Source of the DNA: Lepidostoma basale
Lineage: Eukaryota > Arthropoda > Insecta > Trichoptera > Lepidostomatidae
DNA length: 64,000 nucleotides
Direction of reading: 5' to 3'
Assembly: GCA_022606425.2 (NCBI GenBank)
Contig: JAHDVF020000418.1
Location: 496,001 to 560,000, forward strand
Part shown: one piece after another, positions 20,191 through 32,060 of the stretch
How the letters are laid out: each line of letters begins with the position of its first letter
Numbering within the stretch: position 1 is the stretch's first letter
Notes under the pieces: generated by a model
Database searches by the model: none
The model's input: the letters and a program-made list of their open reading frames with translations, nothing else
What the model was told of the DNA's origin: nothing
Program-made: the position numbers and the translations under genes

Positions 20191-20439
20191 TTTAAAAAAA
20201 ATGAGGGTGCATGAGATGTAAATGGGGGTATGTGATATAGTTTAACCCAAATTGAAGTCAAATATAATAATTTTGATATCATAGCATCAGGCTCATCCAC
20301 ATTGATTTGTTTGTGTTTTTATTTTATGTTAAAATGTTGGATTTGCATTTTGTTTTGATGAATAATTGTATGGATTAATTGTATCTCTATAGAGACGAAG
20401 ATGTGAATTGGAAACAGAATATGTGTCTTGTCCATCCTC

Positions 20440-21060
20440 TATTTCCAATGTCCAAACCATCTTAACGACCTTTTCATTATTTTGTTCATAACACTTTCAT
20501 TCGCACAGCATTCACTTCTTATACTTGCATTTGACACTCTATCATATACAGATATACCCCACTCGACTGGAGGAGAGCAGTAATCATGCCTCTGTTCAAA
20601 GCAAAATAAGGATGATAGTAGAATAAAACCAGTAGAAATGAGATCTCTTAGACGAATGTGTGGATACTCTGTGTATGATATTGCAAATGCAAATATAAGA
20701 AGTGAATGCGGTGCGAATGAAAGTGTTATGAACAAAATAATGAAAGGGTTGTTAAGATGGTTTGGACACATGGAAATAATGAGTGAAGACAGAATGGTGA
20801 AGAATCCAAACCATCTTAATGATCCTTTCATTATTTTGTTCATAACACTTTCGTTCGCACCCCATTCACTTCTTATATTTTCATTTGACACTATCATACA
20901 CAGAGTATCCGCACATACGTCTGAGAGATCTCATTTCTACTGCATTTATTCTACTTTCATCCTTCTCTTGTCAGTTTCATGCTTCACTTACATAAATAAG
21001 GGTCGGCACAAGAACACCATTATGCACTGCAATCCGAGCTTTTTTGGATAGGCTTCTGTT
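20440..21060. repeat. RTE-A fragments in minus/plus/minus order (foldback)
   Basis: 20440-20575 minus, 20580-20812 plus, 20813-21060 minus. The plus and following minus blocks are near-complementary (GATGGTTTGGACAC versus CCAAACCATCTTAATG), giving a potential hairpin with arms of about 200 bases. Confidence 0.75.
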
Positions 21061-21139
21061 TGCGATGCATTGTATAATACAACCTTGTGATATTATATAT
21101 TATATAACAATTAAAATGTATAACTATATCATTTAACAT

Positions 21140-21330
21140 ATATTTCGAGAAAAATAAGCTCAAAAGTGTAAAAAAACAGTGTTTTAATACATAAAAATTC
21201 GTCATTTAATATCGGTGTGAAAGAAAATTAAAACACTTTCAAATTTTTAATGTTCACTTTTTATTTCGGTGCCGCGTCACGTCGATCACTGCAGCAAATT
21301 CATCTCTGTCCTGCGCCAAACGTAAATGTT
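21140..21330. repeat. PLE-E scrap (plus) and LIN-B 3' end (minus)
   Basis: 21147-21215 carries GAGAAAAATAAGCTCAAAAG and the AAACAGTGTTTTAATAC flank of PLE-E. 21255-21320 is the minus-strand LIN-B terminus (GGTGCCGCGTCACGTCGATC). 21330-21715 is AT-rich without a gene. Confidence 0.55.
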
Positions 21331-21719
21331 CACTACATCACTAAAAGTTCACTATTGCACGTCGAAAGTTCACTTACGAAGTGTCTTACACGAGTGCGTG
21401 GTAAATTTCAGAATAAATGATTTTTTTTAAAGAACAAGAAAATATAGTAAAGTGTTAAAAAAAATATGTGTGTCATAATAATCTGGAATCTTATCGTAGA
21501 ATTCCGATAAGATAGGGGCCGATATCACAAAGTTGACAATAAACTAGTTTTTTTTTTTAGGCAAAACGGAATTAAATTAAAAAAAAAAAACAATAAGTCG
21601 GTTATGTATGTGGATTAATGAGATTGTGACTTGCTATAGTCGAAAGAGACGGGAATGCATGATATTGTATGAAGCCTGGGTCTATGATAAATTATTACTC
21701 GAATTTTAAAATGAAATAA

Positions 21720-22285
21720 AACAAGTTGTCATCGCAAACAAAAGCCTATCCAAAAAAGCTAGAATGGCAGTGCACAATGGTGTTCTTCTACCGACCCTTA
21801 TGTATGGAAGCGAAGCATGGAACTGGCAAAAGAAGGATGAAAGCAGAATAAATGCAGTAGAAATGAGATCTCTAAGACGAATGTGTTGCAAATCTGTATA
21901 TGATAGAGTGACAAATGCAAGTATAAGAAGTGAATGTGGTGCGAATGAAAGTGTTATGAACAAAATAAGGAAAGGGTCATTATGATGGTTTGGACACATG
22001 GAAAGAATGAGTGAAGACAGAATGGTAAAGAAGGTATATGTAAACGGCGTGAACGGAGTTAGAAATAGAGGAAGGCCGAGGAAAACGTGGCACGATCAAA
22101 TAAATCAAATATTGAATGTCGGCCATGTGAGGAGTCAGAGAAATCGACGCGCGTGCATGACACGATGTATGAATGTTGAGGAATCGAGAGAAATATGTCA
22201 GGAAAGAAAAGTGTGGCAGTCCATTCTATCTGCCTACCCCTTCGGGGAGGCGGCGTGATGGTTAGTTAGTTAGTTAGTTAGTAAA
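21720..22285 (+). repeat. RTE-A 3' half
   Basis: Two frames (21764-21985, 21998-22258) split by one TGA/frameshift: MAVHNGVLLPTLMYGSEAWN, MCCKSVYDRVTNASIRSECG, then MERMSEDRMVKKVYVNGVNG, RNRGRPRKTWHDQINQILNV and SILSAYPFGEAA. The tail has five TTAG-type repeats. Confidence 0.85.
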
Positions 22286-22289
22286 TAAA

Positions 22290-22975
22290 ACAAGACGCTG
22301 GTGCTAAGATGAATTGTTTGTCAGTCAGCTGTCTGTTATATGCAGACGATGCTGTGTTAATCGCTGACAGTAAAGAAAAGTTGCAAGTCTTAATAAAATA
22401 AATGGCGCACTCAAAGTCATTACTGCAAATAGAAATATATCCACAGAAGCAAAGATGGCAGTACACAATGGAGTTCTAGTGCCAACCCTCATGTATGGAA
22501 GTGAAGCTTGGAGCTGGCAAAAGAAGGATGAAAGCAGGATAAACGCCGTAGAAATGAGATCACTAAGAAGAATGTGCGGGAAAACGTTGTATGATTCTAT
22601 CATTCTATACCGAACGATGAAATAAGAAAGAAATGTAAGGCAGATGACTGCATCATGGATAAAATTAAAAAAGGATCCCTGAGATGGTTTTGACATATGG
22701 AACGAATGGATGAGAGTAGAATGGTTAAAAAGTTGTACACAAGCAGCGTGAATGGGAAAAGAAGCCGAGGACGACCGAGGAAAACATGGCATGATTATTC
22801 AATTATTAAAAGGCGGCCACATTCGAAGTCGGAATAATCGACGTGCGTGCATGGTACGATGTATGAATGTAGAGAAAATCCGAGAGGTATGTCAGGATAG
22901 GCCATTGTGGCGATCCATCCTCTCTGCCTACCCCTCCGGGGAAATGGCGTGATGGTTAGTTAGTTAGTTAATCTA
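22290..22975 (+). repeat. RTE-A copy with internal deletion, RT YADD retained
   Basis: It starts with LLYADDAVLIADSKEKLQVL-coding sequence (22330-22400), jumps to the linker and C-terminal blocks, and ends MNVEKIREVCQDRPLWRSIL with a GTTAGTTAGTTA tail. It belongs to the subfamily of 5260-5790. Confidence 0.8.
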
Positions 22976-22976
22976 A

Positions 22977-23270
22977 GTGATACGCCCAAACCATCTTAGT
23001 GACCCTTTCTTAATTTTATTTATCACGCATTCATCCGTCTTACGTTCATTTCTTACTTCATCATTAGATATTCTATCATACATTGTTTTTCCGCAACTCC
23101 TTCTTAGTGACCTCATTTATCCTACGTTCATCCTTCTTCTGCCAACTCCAAGCTTCACTTCCATACATAAGGGTCGGCACTAGAACTCCATTGTGCACTC
23201 CATTTGGATATATGGAACGAATGGATGAGGGAAGAATGGTTAAAAAGATATATCCAAGTAGTGTGTAAAC
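22977..23270. repeat. RTE-A minus block joined to plus block
   Basis: 22977-23203 is minus (TGCCAACTCCAAGCTTCACT). 23205-23268 is plus (GGATATATGGAACGAATGG to AGATATATCCAAGTAGTG). The inverted 5' piece next to a sense 3' piece resembles a twin-priming product. Confidence 0.7.
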
Positions 23271-23274
23271 GAGA

Positions 23275-23700
23275 GCAATTTTTTAAAGGGGGGCGATTAG
23301 TATTTTTTTTTCTGTGAAAAGGGGGCGGTGTGTATTTTTTTTTCATGATATCCAACTTGCGGGTATACAACTCGCATGTGTTAACAGAAAGCCCAAAATA
23401 AAAAGTGTTGGAAGAGATCAGAAGAGACCTATATCCTGCAGTGGAGTAAAACTGGCTAAATAGTTTAAAAGGGGTACTATTTTTTTCCGTAAGGGAGCGG
23501 TAAGTATGTTTTCCTGGTGAAATGGGCGTAATGGGTCTTTTTTGTGAAAGTATTTTTTCTTGTGAAAAGGGGGCGGTAAGTATTTTTTCTTTTGAAAGGG
23601 GGGCGGTAAGTATTTGCTTTCTTTGGAAAGGGGGCGGTAAGAATTTTTTTTATCTAGAGGGGGCGGAGAGTATTTTTATTTTTTTTGAAAACGGGGCAGT
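23275..23700. repeat. G-rich minisatellite
   Basis: About eight imperfect units built on GGGGGCGGTAAGTATTTTTT and TTTTGTGAAAAGGGGG-like words, unit length roughly 30-40 bases. G runs of 4-6 recur on the plus strand. A related GGGGGCGG patch is at 43.0 kb. Confidence 0.8.
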
Positions 23701-23709
23701 ACACAACAA

Positions 23710-23825
23710 ACAAATAAAAACATCACGCCGTTTCACCGCAGGGGTAGGCAGAGAGAATGGACCGCCACACTACTCTATCCTGGCAAAACCTCTCTAGCTT
23801 CCTCCACATTCATACAACGGTATGG
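23710..23825 (-). repeat. RTE-A 3' terminus
   Basis: Minus strand, CATCACGCCGTTTCACCGC to CTCCACATTCATACAACG. The following 720 bases (23825-24540) hold no recognisable gene. Confidence 0.75.
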
Positions 23826-24299
23826 GCAGTATGATAATAGAAATAGGGAATCTATAATACGTTGTAGTCAGATAGATGGAGTACACCCAGTAAGTAGAAT
23901 GCAAGATTATATGAAACTTTAAAATGAAAAATGATTTTGTAACACTTAAAAAAAATAATAAAATTTCAAACTATCACACATACACAATATTTTTTCTTCA
24001 AAACACAACCGTAGCTAACAAGACTAGTTTCTATATTGGCGGAGTGAGCTCAACTGATAGCATTACCAGAGTCAACAGATGATTAAACTTCTAACAAGGC
24101 GGACCTTATCTTCAGAGATAATCAAAAATTTGTGATTTCCTACAGTCCAAGAATCTTTATAATAAGTTTACCATCCAACGAGTTGACATAGTTCTTTCGG
24201 AGAAGTTTCAAAACCTATACTCTATACACAAACATTCAAAATTGTATATAACCGAGACAGTGGGATATCATAACATTTGTTGGTAAGTTATTCATATAC

Positions 24300-24880
24300 A
24301 ATCATGACATAAAAGATTGCATTTTATGTCCAGAAACTTCTCTGTCAACATACGAAGTGCTAAAATATGATTCATACATCCTCTGCCACTCATAAAGGTA
24401 CCTTGCACATCCCAAACTTGTGATCTTTCTAACTCATCAGGCGTAATCTAGTACTGTATGATAATTGCAAAGCCTTTCACAGTGCATTGATAAGAATTTT
24501 CTGCTTAATGCTTCCCAATCTTAATGGATGGCGCTAATGTAGATTGAACTAAAAAATGTGAAGTGCAGAGCAGCATTCTAGCATATATACATCTTCCAGA
24601 AATTTGTCTAACGTGGTGGTCGTAAGAAGGGAGGAATGGGGAATATTGTTAAACATAAAGCGATCGCTCAACCCAACCAATGACAGGTCATAAGTCCTGT
24701 AAGCGCCTCGACCACCATATTCTGTTCCCAGAAAACAATGTACATCTTCGTCTCTATTGTGATACAATTAATCCTTATAAAAATAAAAAAAATTATCCGC
24801 AACGGGTAAAATCCAATATTTGTCTACATTCAAAATGTTGTATGAATTTAATTATTAATATGAATGAAAATGTCCTTTGT
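24300..24880 (+). repeat. PLE-A internal sequence, no hammerhead motif
   Basis: It shares TTCTGCTTAATG, AATGGATGGCGCTA, CATATATACATCTTCCA, GTGGTGGTCGTAA and GGAATGGGGAAT with the region between the PLE-A motifs (19580-19760). The ends are diverged. Confidence 0.5.
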
Positions 24881-24889
24881 AAACATACT

Positions 24890-25490
24890 TCCTAAATAAA
24901 CAAATGTGGAGAAGGATATTGAAAGAAGAGTTGGGGCAGGCAACAGAGTAAATGGTGCACTTAAAGTTGTCATCGCAAACACAAGCCCATCCAAAAAAGT
25001 TAATATGGCAGTGCATAATGGTGTTCTTGTGCTGACCCTTAAGTATGGAAGTGAATAGATTATTTAAACTATAATTGTTGTTGAGAAAATAAAGTTATTT
25101 GATTTGATATTTGAAAAAAAAAAATAGCAGAAGAAGGATGAAAGCAGAATAAACACAGTAAATATGAGATCACTTAGATTTATGTGTGTTAAACGTTGTA
25201 CAACAGAACAAACTGACAAAACTGCATGGAACTGACAAAAGAAGGATGAAAATAGAATAAATGCAGTAGAAATGAGATCTCTAAGACGAATGTGTGGTAA
25301 ATCTGTATATGATAGACTGTCAAATGCAAGTATAAGAAGTGAATGCGGTGCGAATGAAAGAATTATGAACAAAATAATGAAAGGGTCGTTAAGATGGTTT
25401 GGACACATGGAAAGAATGTGTGAAGAGAGAGTGTTGAAGAAGGAATATGTAAAACGTGAGACGGCGTGATGGTTAATTAGTTAGTTATGA
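24890..25490 (+). repeat. RTE-A copy with LIN-C tail embedded
   Basis: RTE-A linker words (GATATTGAAAGAAGAGTTGG, GTGCATAATGGTGTTCTTG) lead to 25060. A LIN-C 3' tail (TTATTTGATTTGATATTTG) occupies 25065-25125, then RTE-A resumes to ACGTGAGACGGCGTGATGG. Confidence 0.75.
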
Positions 25491-25504
25491 AAACGGCTGC
25501 TTTA

Positions 25505-26520
25505 TACAAGTTTTAAACAAACAAACCATTACGCCTTTTCCGCAGGGGTAGGCAGAGAGAATGGACCGCCACACTACTCTATCTACTGACACACCTCTCT
25601 AGCATCCTGCACATTCATACAGCTAGACATACACGCATGTCGATTCTTTCGACTTCTAACATGGCCAACTTTTAATTCGCTATTCCCTGATGGTGGAGAG
25701 GGTGCAGAAGAAATTTCTGCGATACCTCTATCTTAGGGAGTATGGATGTTACCCGCGGCTCTTTCCAACCGATTTCTTGCTAGGGATGCTGGGCTACCAG
25801 TCACTCGAAAGGAGACATTCACTTGGGTGTTCACTTCTTTCGACTGATAGGTGGTTGTATACACAACTCAGAAATCCTGAGTGATGTAGGTCTGTTCGTC
25901 CCTGATAATTATCTTCGACAAAGGGGCCATAGATTGTTTTATCTCCCACGATGCAGAACCAACCTGCCAATATCTTTGATAAATCGTATCACCTCGGAAT
26001 TTGGCGTATTTTATGATAGTCTGGCTCACCTGAGGGTAGCACTGTCCTTATTATAATTATATATTCATTTTATTAATTTGTCATGTATCTTATGTTTCTC
26101 GCTCTTTTTATTTTTATTTTTTATGTTTAACTTATTATTGTGTATCTCCAACTTGTATCCTTGATGTATATTAAAATAATTCTGTAATATTTAGGATATA
26201 TTTAAATAAATAAATGAAATAAAATTTAATTGACTTGGTCATGCCATGTTAACCTCGGTATTCCTCGACACCGTACTCCATTCACATTGTTAACGTATAA
26301 TTTCTTAACAATACTTTCGTCATTCATCTGTTCCATGTGACCAAACCAACGCAGCGATCTTTACATAATTTTGTTCACAATACCTTCTTCCGCTCTACAT
26401 TCCTTCCTAATATCGGCATTTGAAACTCTGTTGTACAACGTTTAACACACATAAATCTAAGTGATCTCATCTTTACTGTGTTTATTCTGCTTTCATCCTT
26501 CTTCTGCTATTTTTTTTTTC
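25505..26520 (-). repeat. RTE-A minus copy split by a LIN-C insertion
   Basis: RTE-A is at 25505-25678 and resumes at 26222-26520 in phase with the consensus. The 540 bases between are a plus-strand LIN-C copy; TTAAT occurs at both junctions as a likely target duplication. Confidence 0.75.
25680..26220 (+). mobile_element. LIN-C (second subfamily) insertion
   Basis: MVERVQKKFLRYLYLREYGC, FLLGMLGYQSLERR, then frameshifted VPDNYLRQRGHRLFYLPR. The 3' UTR ends with TAAATAAATGAAATAAAA. It is 5'-truncated. Confidence 0.75.
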
Positions 26521-27255
26521 AAATATCAAATCAAATAACTTTATTTTCTCAACAACAATTATAGTTTAAAGAATCTATTGAGAACAGGTAAAACATAATA
26601 AATATATAATACCAGGAACGCAAGAGAGATGGTTCGACATTAGGAATACAAGATACTCTCCAAAGTCAAGAGTATTTGTCTTCTGAACGTACTTTCACGA
26701 ATATGAAAGACATCGATCTCCGAAGCGATCATGTTCAGCAGTTTGATTGCTCTCCCCACCGGCATCACCAGAGGCAGGTTGGTTCTGCATGCTGGGAGAT
26801 AAAACAGTCTGTGCTGACGCTGTCGAAGATAACCATCCGGAACATAAAGATGGATAGCCTCCAAGATGACGGAATTCTCAAAGAATCCCCTGATAAGTCT
26901 GAAGAAATGGGTAAGTGTGCACCCATCCCTCCTTATCTGTAAACTATTGGTCCCCAGCATGCCCAAGAGGAATGCAGTGGGATAAAGCCACGGATAGCTA
27001 CCAAACTCCTTCGTGTAGAGATATCTCAGAAATCTTTTCTGAAACCTCTCTAACATGAGCGAGTATCTCGCCTCGTGGGGACTCCATATCACCGAGCCAC
27101 ACTCGAGCCGGCTCCGGACCAATGAGTTATACAAAATTCGCAAAACATAGGGATTCTTGAAAACTCTACCAGTCGGAGAATAAATCCCAACATTTTCAGT
27201 GCAACTCCACATATTCTCTCGATGTGAGTATGCATTTCCATGCTTCGCTTCCATA
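26500..27255 (-). mobile_element. LIN-C LINE, 204-codon open fragment
   Basis: Minus strand 27254-26640 stays open: SRLECGSVIWSPHEARYSLM, RFLRYLYTKEFGSYPWLYPT, FLLGMLGTNSLQIRRDGCTL, HLYVPDGYLRQRQHRLFYL, CRTNLPLVMPVGRAIKLLN and FRRQILLTLESILYS. The 3' UTR ends with the TGATTTGATATTTG tail at 26518-26545. The RT palm is absent. An RTE-A scrap adjoins at 27240-27300. Confidence 0.8.
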
Positions 27256-27499
27256 CATAAAGGTTGGAACTAGTACACAGTTGTGAACGGCCATTCTAAT
27301 CATAACATTTTTTTTTTATTAGCCTTATATTTTTATCGGTAATACATATGAAAGCTTTACTCACAAGTGCCGATTTGACCTTCTCATGTCGAGACATTCT
27401 TGCAGAAGACATTGTGGATCACCTGGTTTTGTCCTCCTGAAAGAAAAAGAAGATTCACATAGTAAATAACATCTTTATCATCATAAGCACGACAGCCCA

Positions 27500-28290
27500 A
27501 GGCAGGCCTTGCCTGAATATGGATGAGGTACAGCTTGAAAGAGCTTCTACATCCAGAGACCTCGGTGTTCTGTTCGATGCTCAATTATCGTTCAATCTTC
27601 ACATAGTTGCTCTATGTAATAGTTACATTAAAATGCTTGAATTTGTTTTTAGGAATGCCAAGATATTTTCCAACACCCAGGTACTTCAGGTATTGTAAAA
27701 TTCCACGAAATAAACAAACTTCAATCTGCGTTCAATGCAGCAGCAAGACTCATTAAAGGCATTCCAAAAAAGTCACATATAACACAACATCTCAAAGAAC
27801 TTCACTGGCTTAAAAGTCCAGAAAGAATCCAGTATAAACTTTGCTGGACAGTCTTCAAAGCACTACATGGAATGGCACCAAGTTATATATCTGAACTCTG
27901 TATAACGGACAGCCTAAATACAAGGAAATTCACACTTCGCTCGGCGAACTCCTCGGCAATAGGAAGATTAGTTGAGCCAAAGCGTTGCCCCAGTAAAAAA
28001 TTTCGGGGATCGAGCATTCGCGGTAGCCAGTCCATCAGCTTGGAACAATCTCCCTTCACACCTCAGATGCATAAATGATCCGACAGATTTCAGATCTAAA
28101 CTGAAACCATCTTTTTCATATTTCATACCCAATTTAAACATTTATACTTTGTTCTACTATACTTTTTAACCAATCGCTTTTTAAGCGTTCACTTAGATTT
28201 TTAGATTTAAAACATGTCTTAATGCGCCCTTGAGGTGATTACATCACAAAAACGGCGCTTTAAAAGTTAGCATATTATTATTATTATTTA
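27500..28290 (+). mobile_element. LIN-D (CR1/L2-like) LINE fragment
   Basis: A plus-strand frame with breaks: a SRDLGVLFDAQLSFNLHI-type block, NKLQSAFNAAARLIKGIPKK, HLKELHWLKSPERIQYKLCW, MAPSYISELCITDSLNTRKF, AFAVASPSAWNNLPSHLRC and DFRSKLKPSF. The 3' UTR has GCGCCCTTGAGGTGATTACA and a TTATTATTATT end. Confidence 0.8.
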
Positions 28291-28294
28291 TTAT

Positions 28295-28870
28295 TATTAA
28301 GAAGTCGGCTGGAATATAGTTCTATTATTTGGTCACCGCCTGGGATCCGATATTCTCTGATGGTGGAGCGAGTGCAGAAAAAATTTCTGCGTTCCTTTAC
28401 CTCAGGGAGCGCGGTTATTACCCGTGGCTCTTTCCGACTGAATTCTTGCTAGGTATGCTAAGCTACCAATCATTGGAGAGAAGGAGGAATATCCACTTGG
28501 GAGTTCACTTCTTTCAACTGATTGGCGGCGTATACAAAACTCAGATGTCCTGAGTGATGTAGATCTATTTGTCCCTCGTCAAAGACAGCACAGATTGTTT
28601 TATTTGCCACGCTGCAGAACCAACCTGCCAATAGTTATGCCTGTGGGTAGGGCAATCTTATTGCTTAATCGGGTCGCCTTGGAGGTGGACATATTTCGTG
28701 ATAGTGTGAGTTGCCTCAGGGATGCAATATCAATGTTATGATTCTTTCTAATTCTTAAGTTTAATTTTTTGTGTTTCTCTTTTAAATTCTTATAATGTAA
28801 TTGCAAACGATCTGGAATTATATGTCTGTAATGTTTGTGATTTTTATTAAAATAAATGAAAAATTAAATT
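28295..28870 (+). repeat. LIN-C (second subfamily) fragment
   Basis: FLYLRERGYYPWLFPTEFLL, GMLSYQSLERRRNIHLGVHF and frameshifted RQRQHRLFYLPRCRTNLP, then the 3' UTR ending in TTATTAAAATAAATGAAAAA. Closest to 25680-26220. Confidence 0.75.
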
Positions 28871-28879
28871 AATTCAAAA

Positions 28880-29225
28880 GTCTCCTCCATTATTGTCCGT
28901 CTGCTGCTCTTGTTTTCCAGTTTGATCTGGGATCCAGATCTGTTGTTGTAGCGGGAAAATAGAGACATAGGACCAACCAAGATATCCGTACGATGACCCA
29001 ACAGCTCCTTATAACGAGCACCATGAGAGCCGGTCGCCTAGCATGGATTGGGCACGTACGCCAAGCCGGAGATACCAGAGCAATCAAGACCGACCGGAGA
29101 AGGACCTCTAGGAAGGCCTAGACAGCGCCTAATGGATAATGTTCTAGCTGATCTGGCTAGGTTGGGCGAATCCGACTGCTGGGAGCAAAAGGCTAATACT
29201 CTTGTGACCATAGAAAGTAAGTTAA
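28880..29225 (+). repeat. LIN-E LINE 3' fragment
   Basis: Frameshifted copy of 1925-2345: GCCGGTCGCCTAGCATGGAT, GGPLGRPRQRLMDNVLADLA-like coding, CTGGGAGCAAAAGGC. It ends at a different base from the 2.3 kb copy. Confidence 0.7.
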
Positions 29226-29349
29226 TATATTCTTCACCTTGTATTCTGTCTAATTTTATTTCGGTTAGTTTATTAAGTCTTGAAATTAGACAATGAAGGT
29301 ATGCTTCTATTGGTATTTATCAGTAATTCTTTATTTAAATTGTATTTAC

Positions 29350-29850
29350 TTATTAACTAACCATCACACCGTTCTGTCCTGAGATACCTCTCTAGCTTCC
29401 TCCACATACATACATCGTATCATGCATGTTCGTCAATTTTATTTGATTAATTTGGTCATGCCATGCTTTCCTTGGTCTTCCACGGCTTCTCTTTCCGCTC
29501 GCACTGCTTGTATACAACATTTTAACTATTCTTCTCTCATCCATTTGTTCCATATGTCCAAACCATCTCAGGGATCCTTTTATAATTTTAATTATGATTC
29601 AATAATCTGCCTTACATTTCTTCCTTTTTGTCGTTTGGTATTCAATAATATATCGTTTTCCCGCACATTCTTCTCGTTTCTACGGCATTTATCCTACTTT
29701 CATCATTTTTTGTCAGCTCCAAGCTTCATTTCCATACATAAGGATTGGCACTAGAACTTCATTATGTACTGCCATCTTTGCCTTAGTTGAAATATTTATA
29801 TTTGCAGTGATGACTTTGAGAGCGCCATTAATTGTTCCCAGCACCGATTC
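29350..29850 (-). repeat. RTE-A fragment (divergent subfamily)
   Basis: Minus strand from the 3' end (ACTAACCATCACACCGTTC) through CCTTGGTCTTCCACGGC and AGCTCCAAGCTTCATTTCC to GATGACTTTGAGAGCGCC. Confidence 0.75.
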
Positions 29851-31070
29851 TGCTTACGATATCTTTCTCCATTTTTCCATCTCTTAAATTCGGTAACTTG
29901 ATCCAGTTTCTTACCGTTCGCGCTTATGTCACAAAATGTCATTATAAATTGTATTTCATTATAAAAATTATGTTTTCCGTTACTGGCAATTCAATGCAAT
30001 ATATTTTCTGGTATTTATAAGCTTAACGGATTTAAGCTCGGATAAGATACGATAGTTTTCAACGAAAACAAAAGTTTTATATAATGGCACCTAAACAAAA
30101 GGCCGCAATAACAATTATAACTGCGTTTCTCTTTTATTAAATTCAACACATAACGAACAATGAAGGAGGTTTCATTGTATTTTCATAAACCGCCAATCCA
30201 ATATGGGCATTTGACACAAATATTTATCAGACATAACTTAACCGCAGACTGATAACAAAACACGTACGGGAAACAACGGAAACATAAGAAATAAGAACGT
30301 TTTCAAATTTTAATATCAATTATCGACGTAATGTTAAAAATTCCAGAACAAATAATACATAAAGTCATAACATTCCATTCCAAAATGTCAAACGTACAAA
30401 CTGTCAAAAGAATAACCTAAAACATCGGGTGTTTGCGTAATTTTCGCGAAAATTAAACAATCAACGACTTGGTGCTATCACTTATTATATAAACAGAATT
30501 ATTCTCACCATTAATTAAAATAGTTTTATACACTTTTTGCGATATTTAACTGAACAAAATCAGAAAACAAGACAATAAACTAAAAACGATATGCTTTATT
30601 TATGTGGACAACTTCAACTTCATTCGAAGTTCGATGATGTCATTAGTGCCGTGAGGTTGGTCAAGGTGATTCCAACCGCCAAAATTGTTTTTTTACGAAT
30701 ATTTCATTTTCAAATAGGGTACGTATCTCAATAAATTATTTTTTTGTAATACAAAATTAATTTACATTGGTAATTATGCCTCCATAGAATACACACGTGG
30801 TTCTCCCGTACATTTGGAGATATTTCGTGTATAAGTGAATTGTTTTGGTCTATTTGATTTTTGCCGCACTTTATAATAGTTTGTTGTGACACGAAATGCG
30901 TTTTTACTGTTTTAATGTTAAAATTATGTAAGTTTTTTCGTTTATATAAAGAATTTTGACAGGTGTAAAAATAAATTTTTCGTTTGTTCCAATGACATTT
31001 TGAATAAATTCTTCAATAATATTTTTAAGTTCTTGCTAGTGTTGGATTGTTTTAAGTACCTAATTACAGT
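29850..31070. other. AT-rich, apparently unique sequence without a gene
   Basis: About 1.2 kb with no open frame above 70 codons, no splice-bounded exon I can defend and little resemblance to the repeat families here. It may be intergenic DNA or a large intron. Confidence 0.4.
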
Positions 31071-31074
31071 AAAT

Positions 31075-31425
31075 TTAAAATACGGTGAATACGTGGAATA
31101 TAAATTAAATAAACACAAAGGTTCGGATCGTCCAGATGACAACAAGTGCAGCATCTAAAAAAAACTTTGTTTTTATTTTGTTATTTTATTTTATATCATT
31201 GTATTTTATATAATTTGTTTAAGATTTGTTTTGTGGAAGTTGGACGATCAAAGTGTGCACAGGAGATGCCTATTGGTGGCGATGAGGTTTGCAACCCATC
31301 ACATCGCGTCTCTCGCGGGGGCGAAATAGAAGGATGGAGTGCCGCATCGGTTAAAGTGTGGCAGTCCATTATTTCTGCCTACCCTTTCGGGGAGACGGCG
31401 TGATGGTTAGTTAGTTAGTTAGAAC
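31075..31425 (+). mobile_element. SINE-2 composite element, near full length
   Basis: Plus strand: 5' unit (ATACGTGGAATATAAATTAAA), AT-rich body, head (TTGGACGATCAAAGTGTGC, GAGATGCCTATTGGTGGCGA, GGTTTGCAACCCATCACA), GAAGGATGGAGTGCCGCATC, then the RTE-A end AAAGTGTGGCAGTCC, CTGCCTACCCTTTCGGGG and GTGATGGTTAGTTAGTTAG. Confidence 0.75.
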
Positions 31426-32060
31426 ACACATCCAGATTTTTACGTTATTTTTAACAGTTTGTTAGTCACATTTTCTATACCTTTATTATAGATATATTCG
31501 ACCACGTTGGTATGTCATTAATTTTTCAAAGTTTTAATATTGGCTCTCCGTAACAATAACATTTGAAGAATTAGCAGTAGATTAAATGTAAATATCGATG
31601 ATCTTTGAGCTTCATGCCTCACATACTTATTTTAGGCTCCAGGAGAGCTATTCTTTTGAGCGATTTAGTATTAGGCTCATCTGATTTTGTTGAATGATAG
31701 CTGAAAACTATAAATAATACAGACAATGTGACGAAGAAATATTTTTGCAGATCACAAGTGATTTAGAAAATCATTAAAAGGTTGACAAGTAACATGAAAG
31801 TGATGTGAATATTTAAAATGTGAATTACTCCGTCGGCGTTTTAGTTACATTGCTAAAAACACGGAACATTTGTGACAAATGGCTCAAAGAAGCCAAAAAG
31901 TTTAGTAATACAATTTTTGTAGGCGCAACCTTACCAATTCTGTCATACCACGGTTAAGAAACAGTTATGAAGTACTCGTATCTTTAAATATGTATTATTT
32001 CTACCAGCACGGCGTGAAACGAATAACAAAAGATTTTTCCTGTAAATATGATTCCGGCAG
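31425..32060. other. AT-rich stretch, no gene seen
   Basis: About 630 bases without coding potential or clear repeat homology inside the window. Confidence 0.4.

Noticed and set aside
22258..22290. TTAG repeats as interstitial telomere sequence
   Set aside because: They occur only at RTE-A and SINE-2 3' ends and lack the fifth base of TTAGG.
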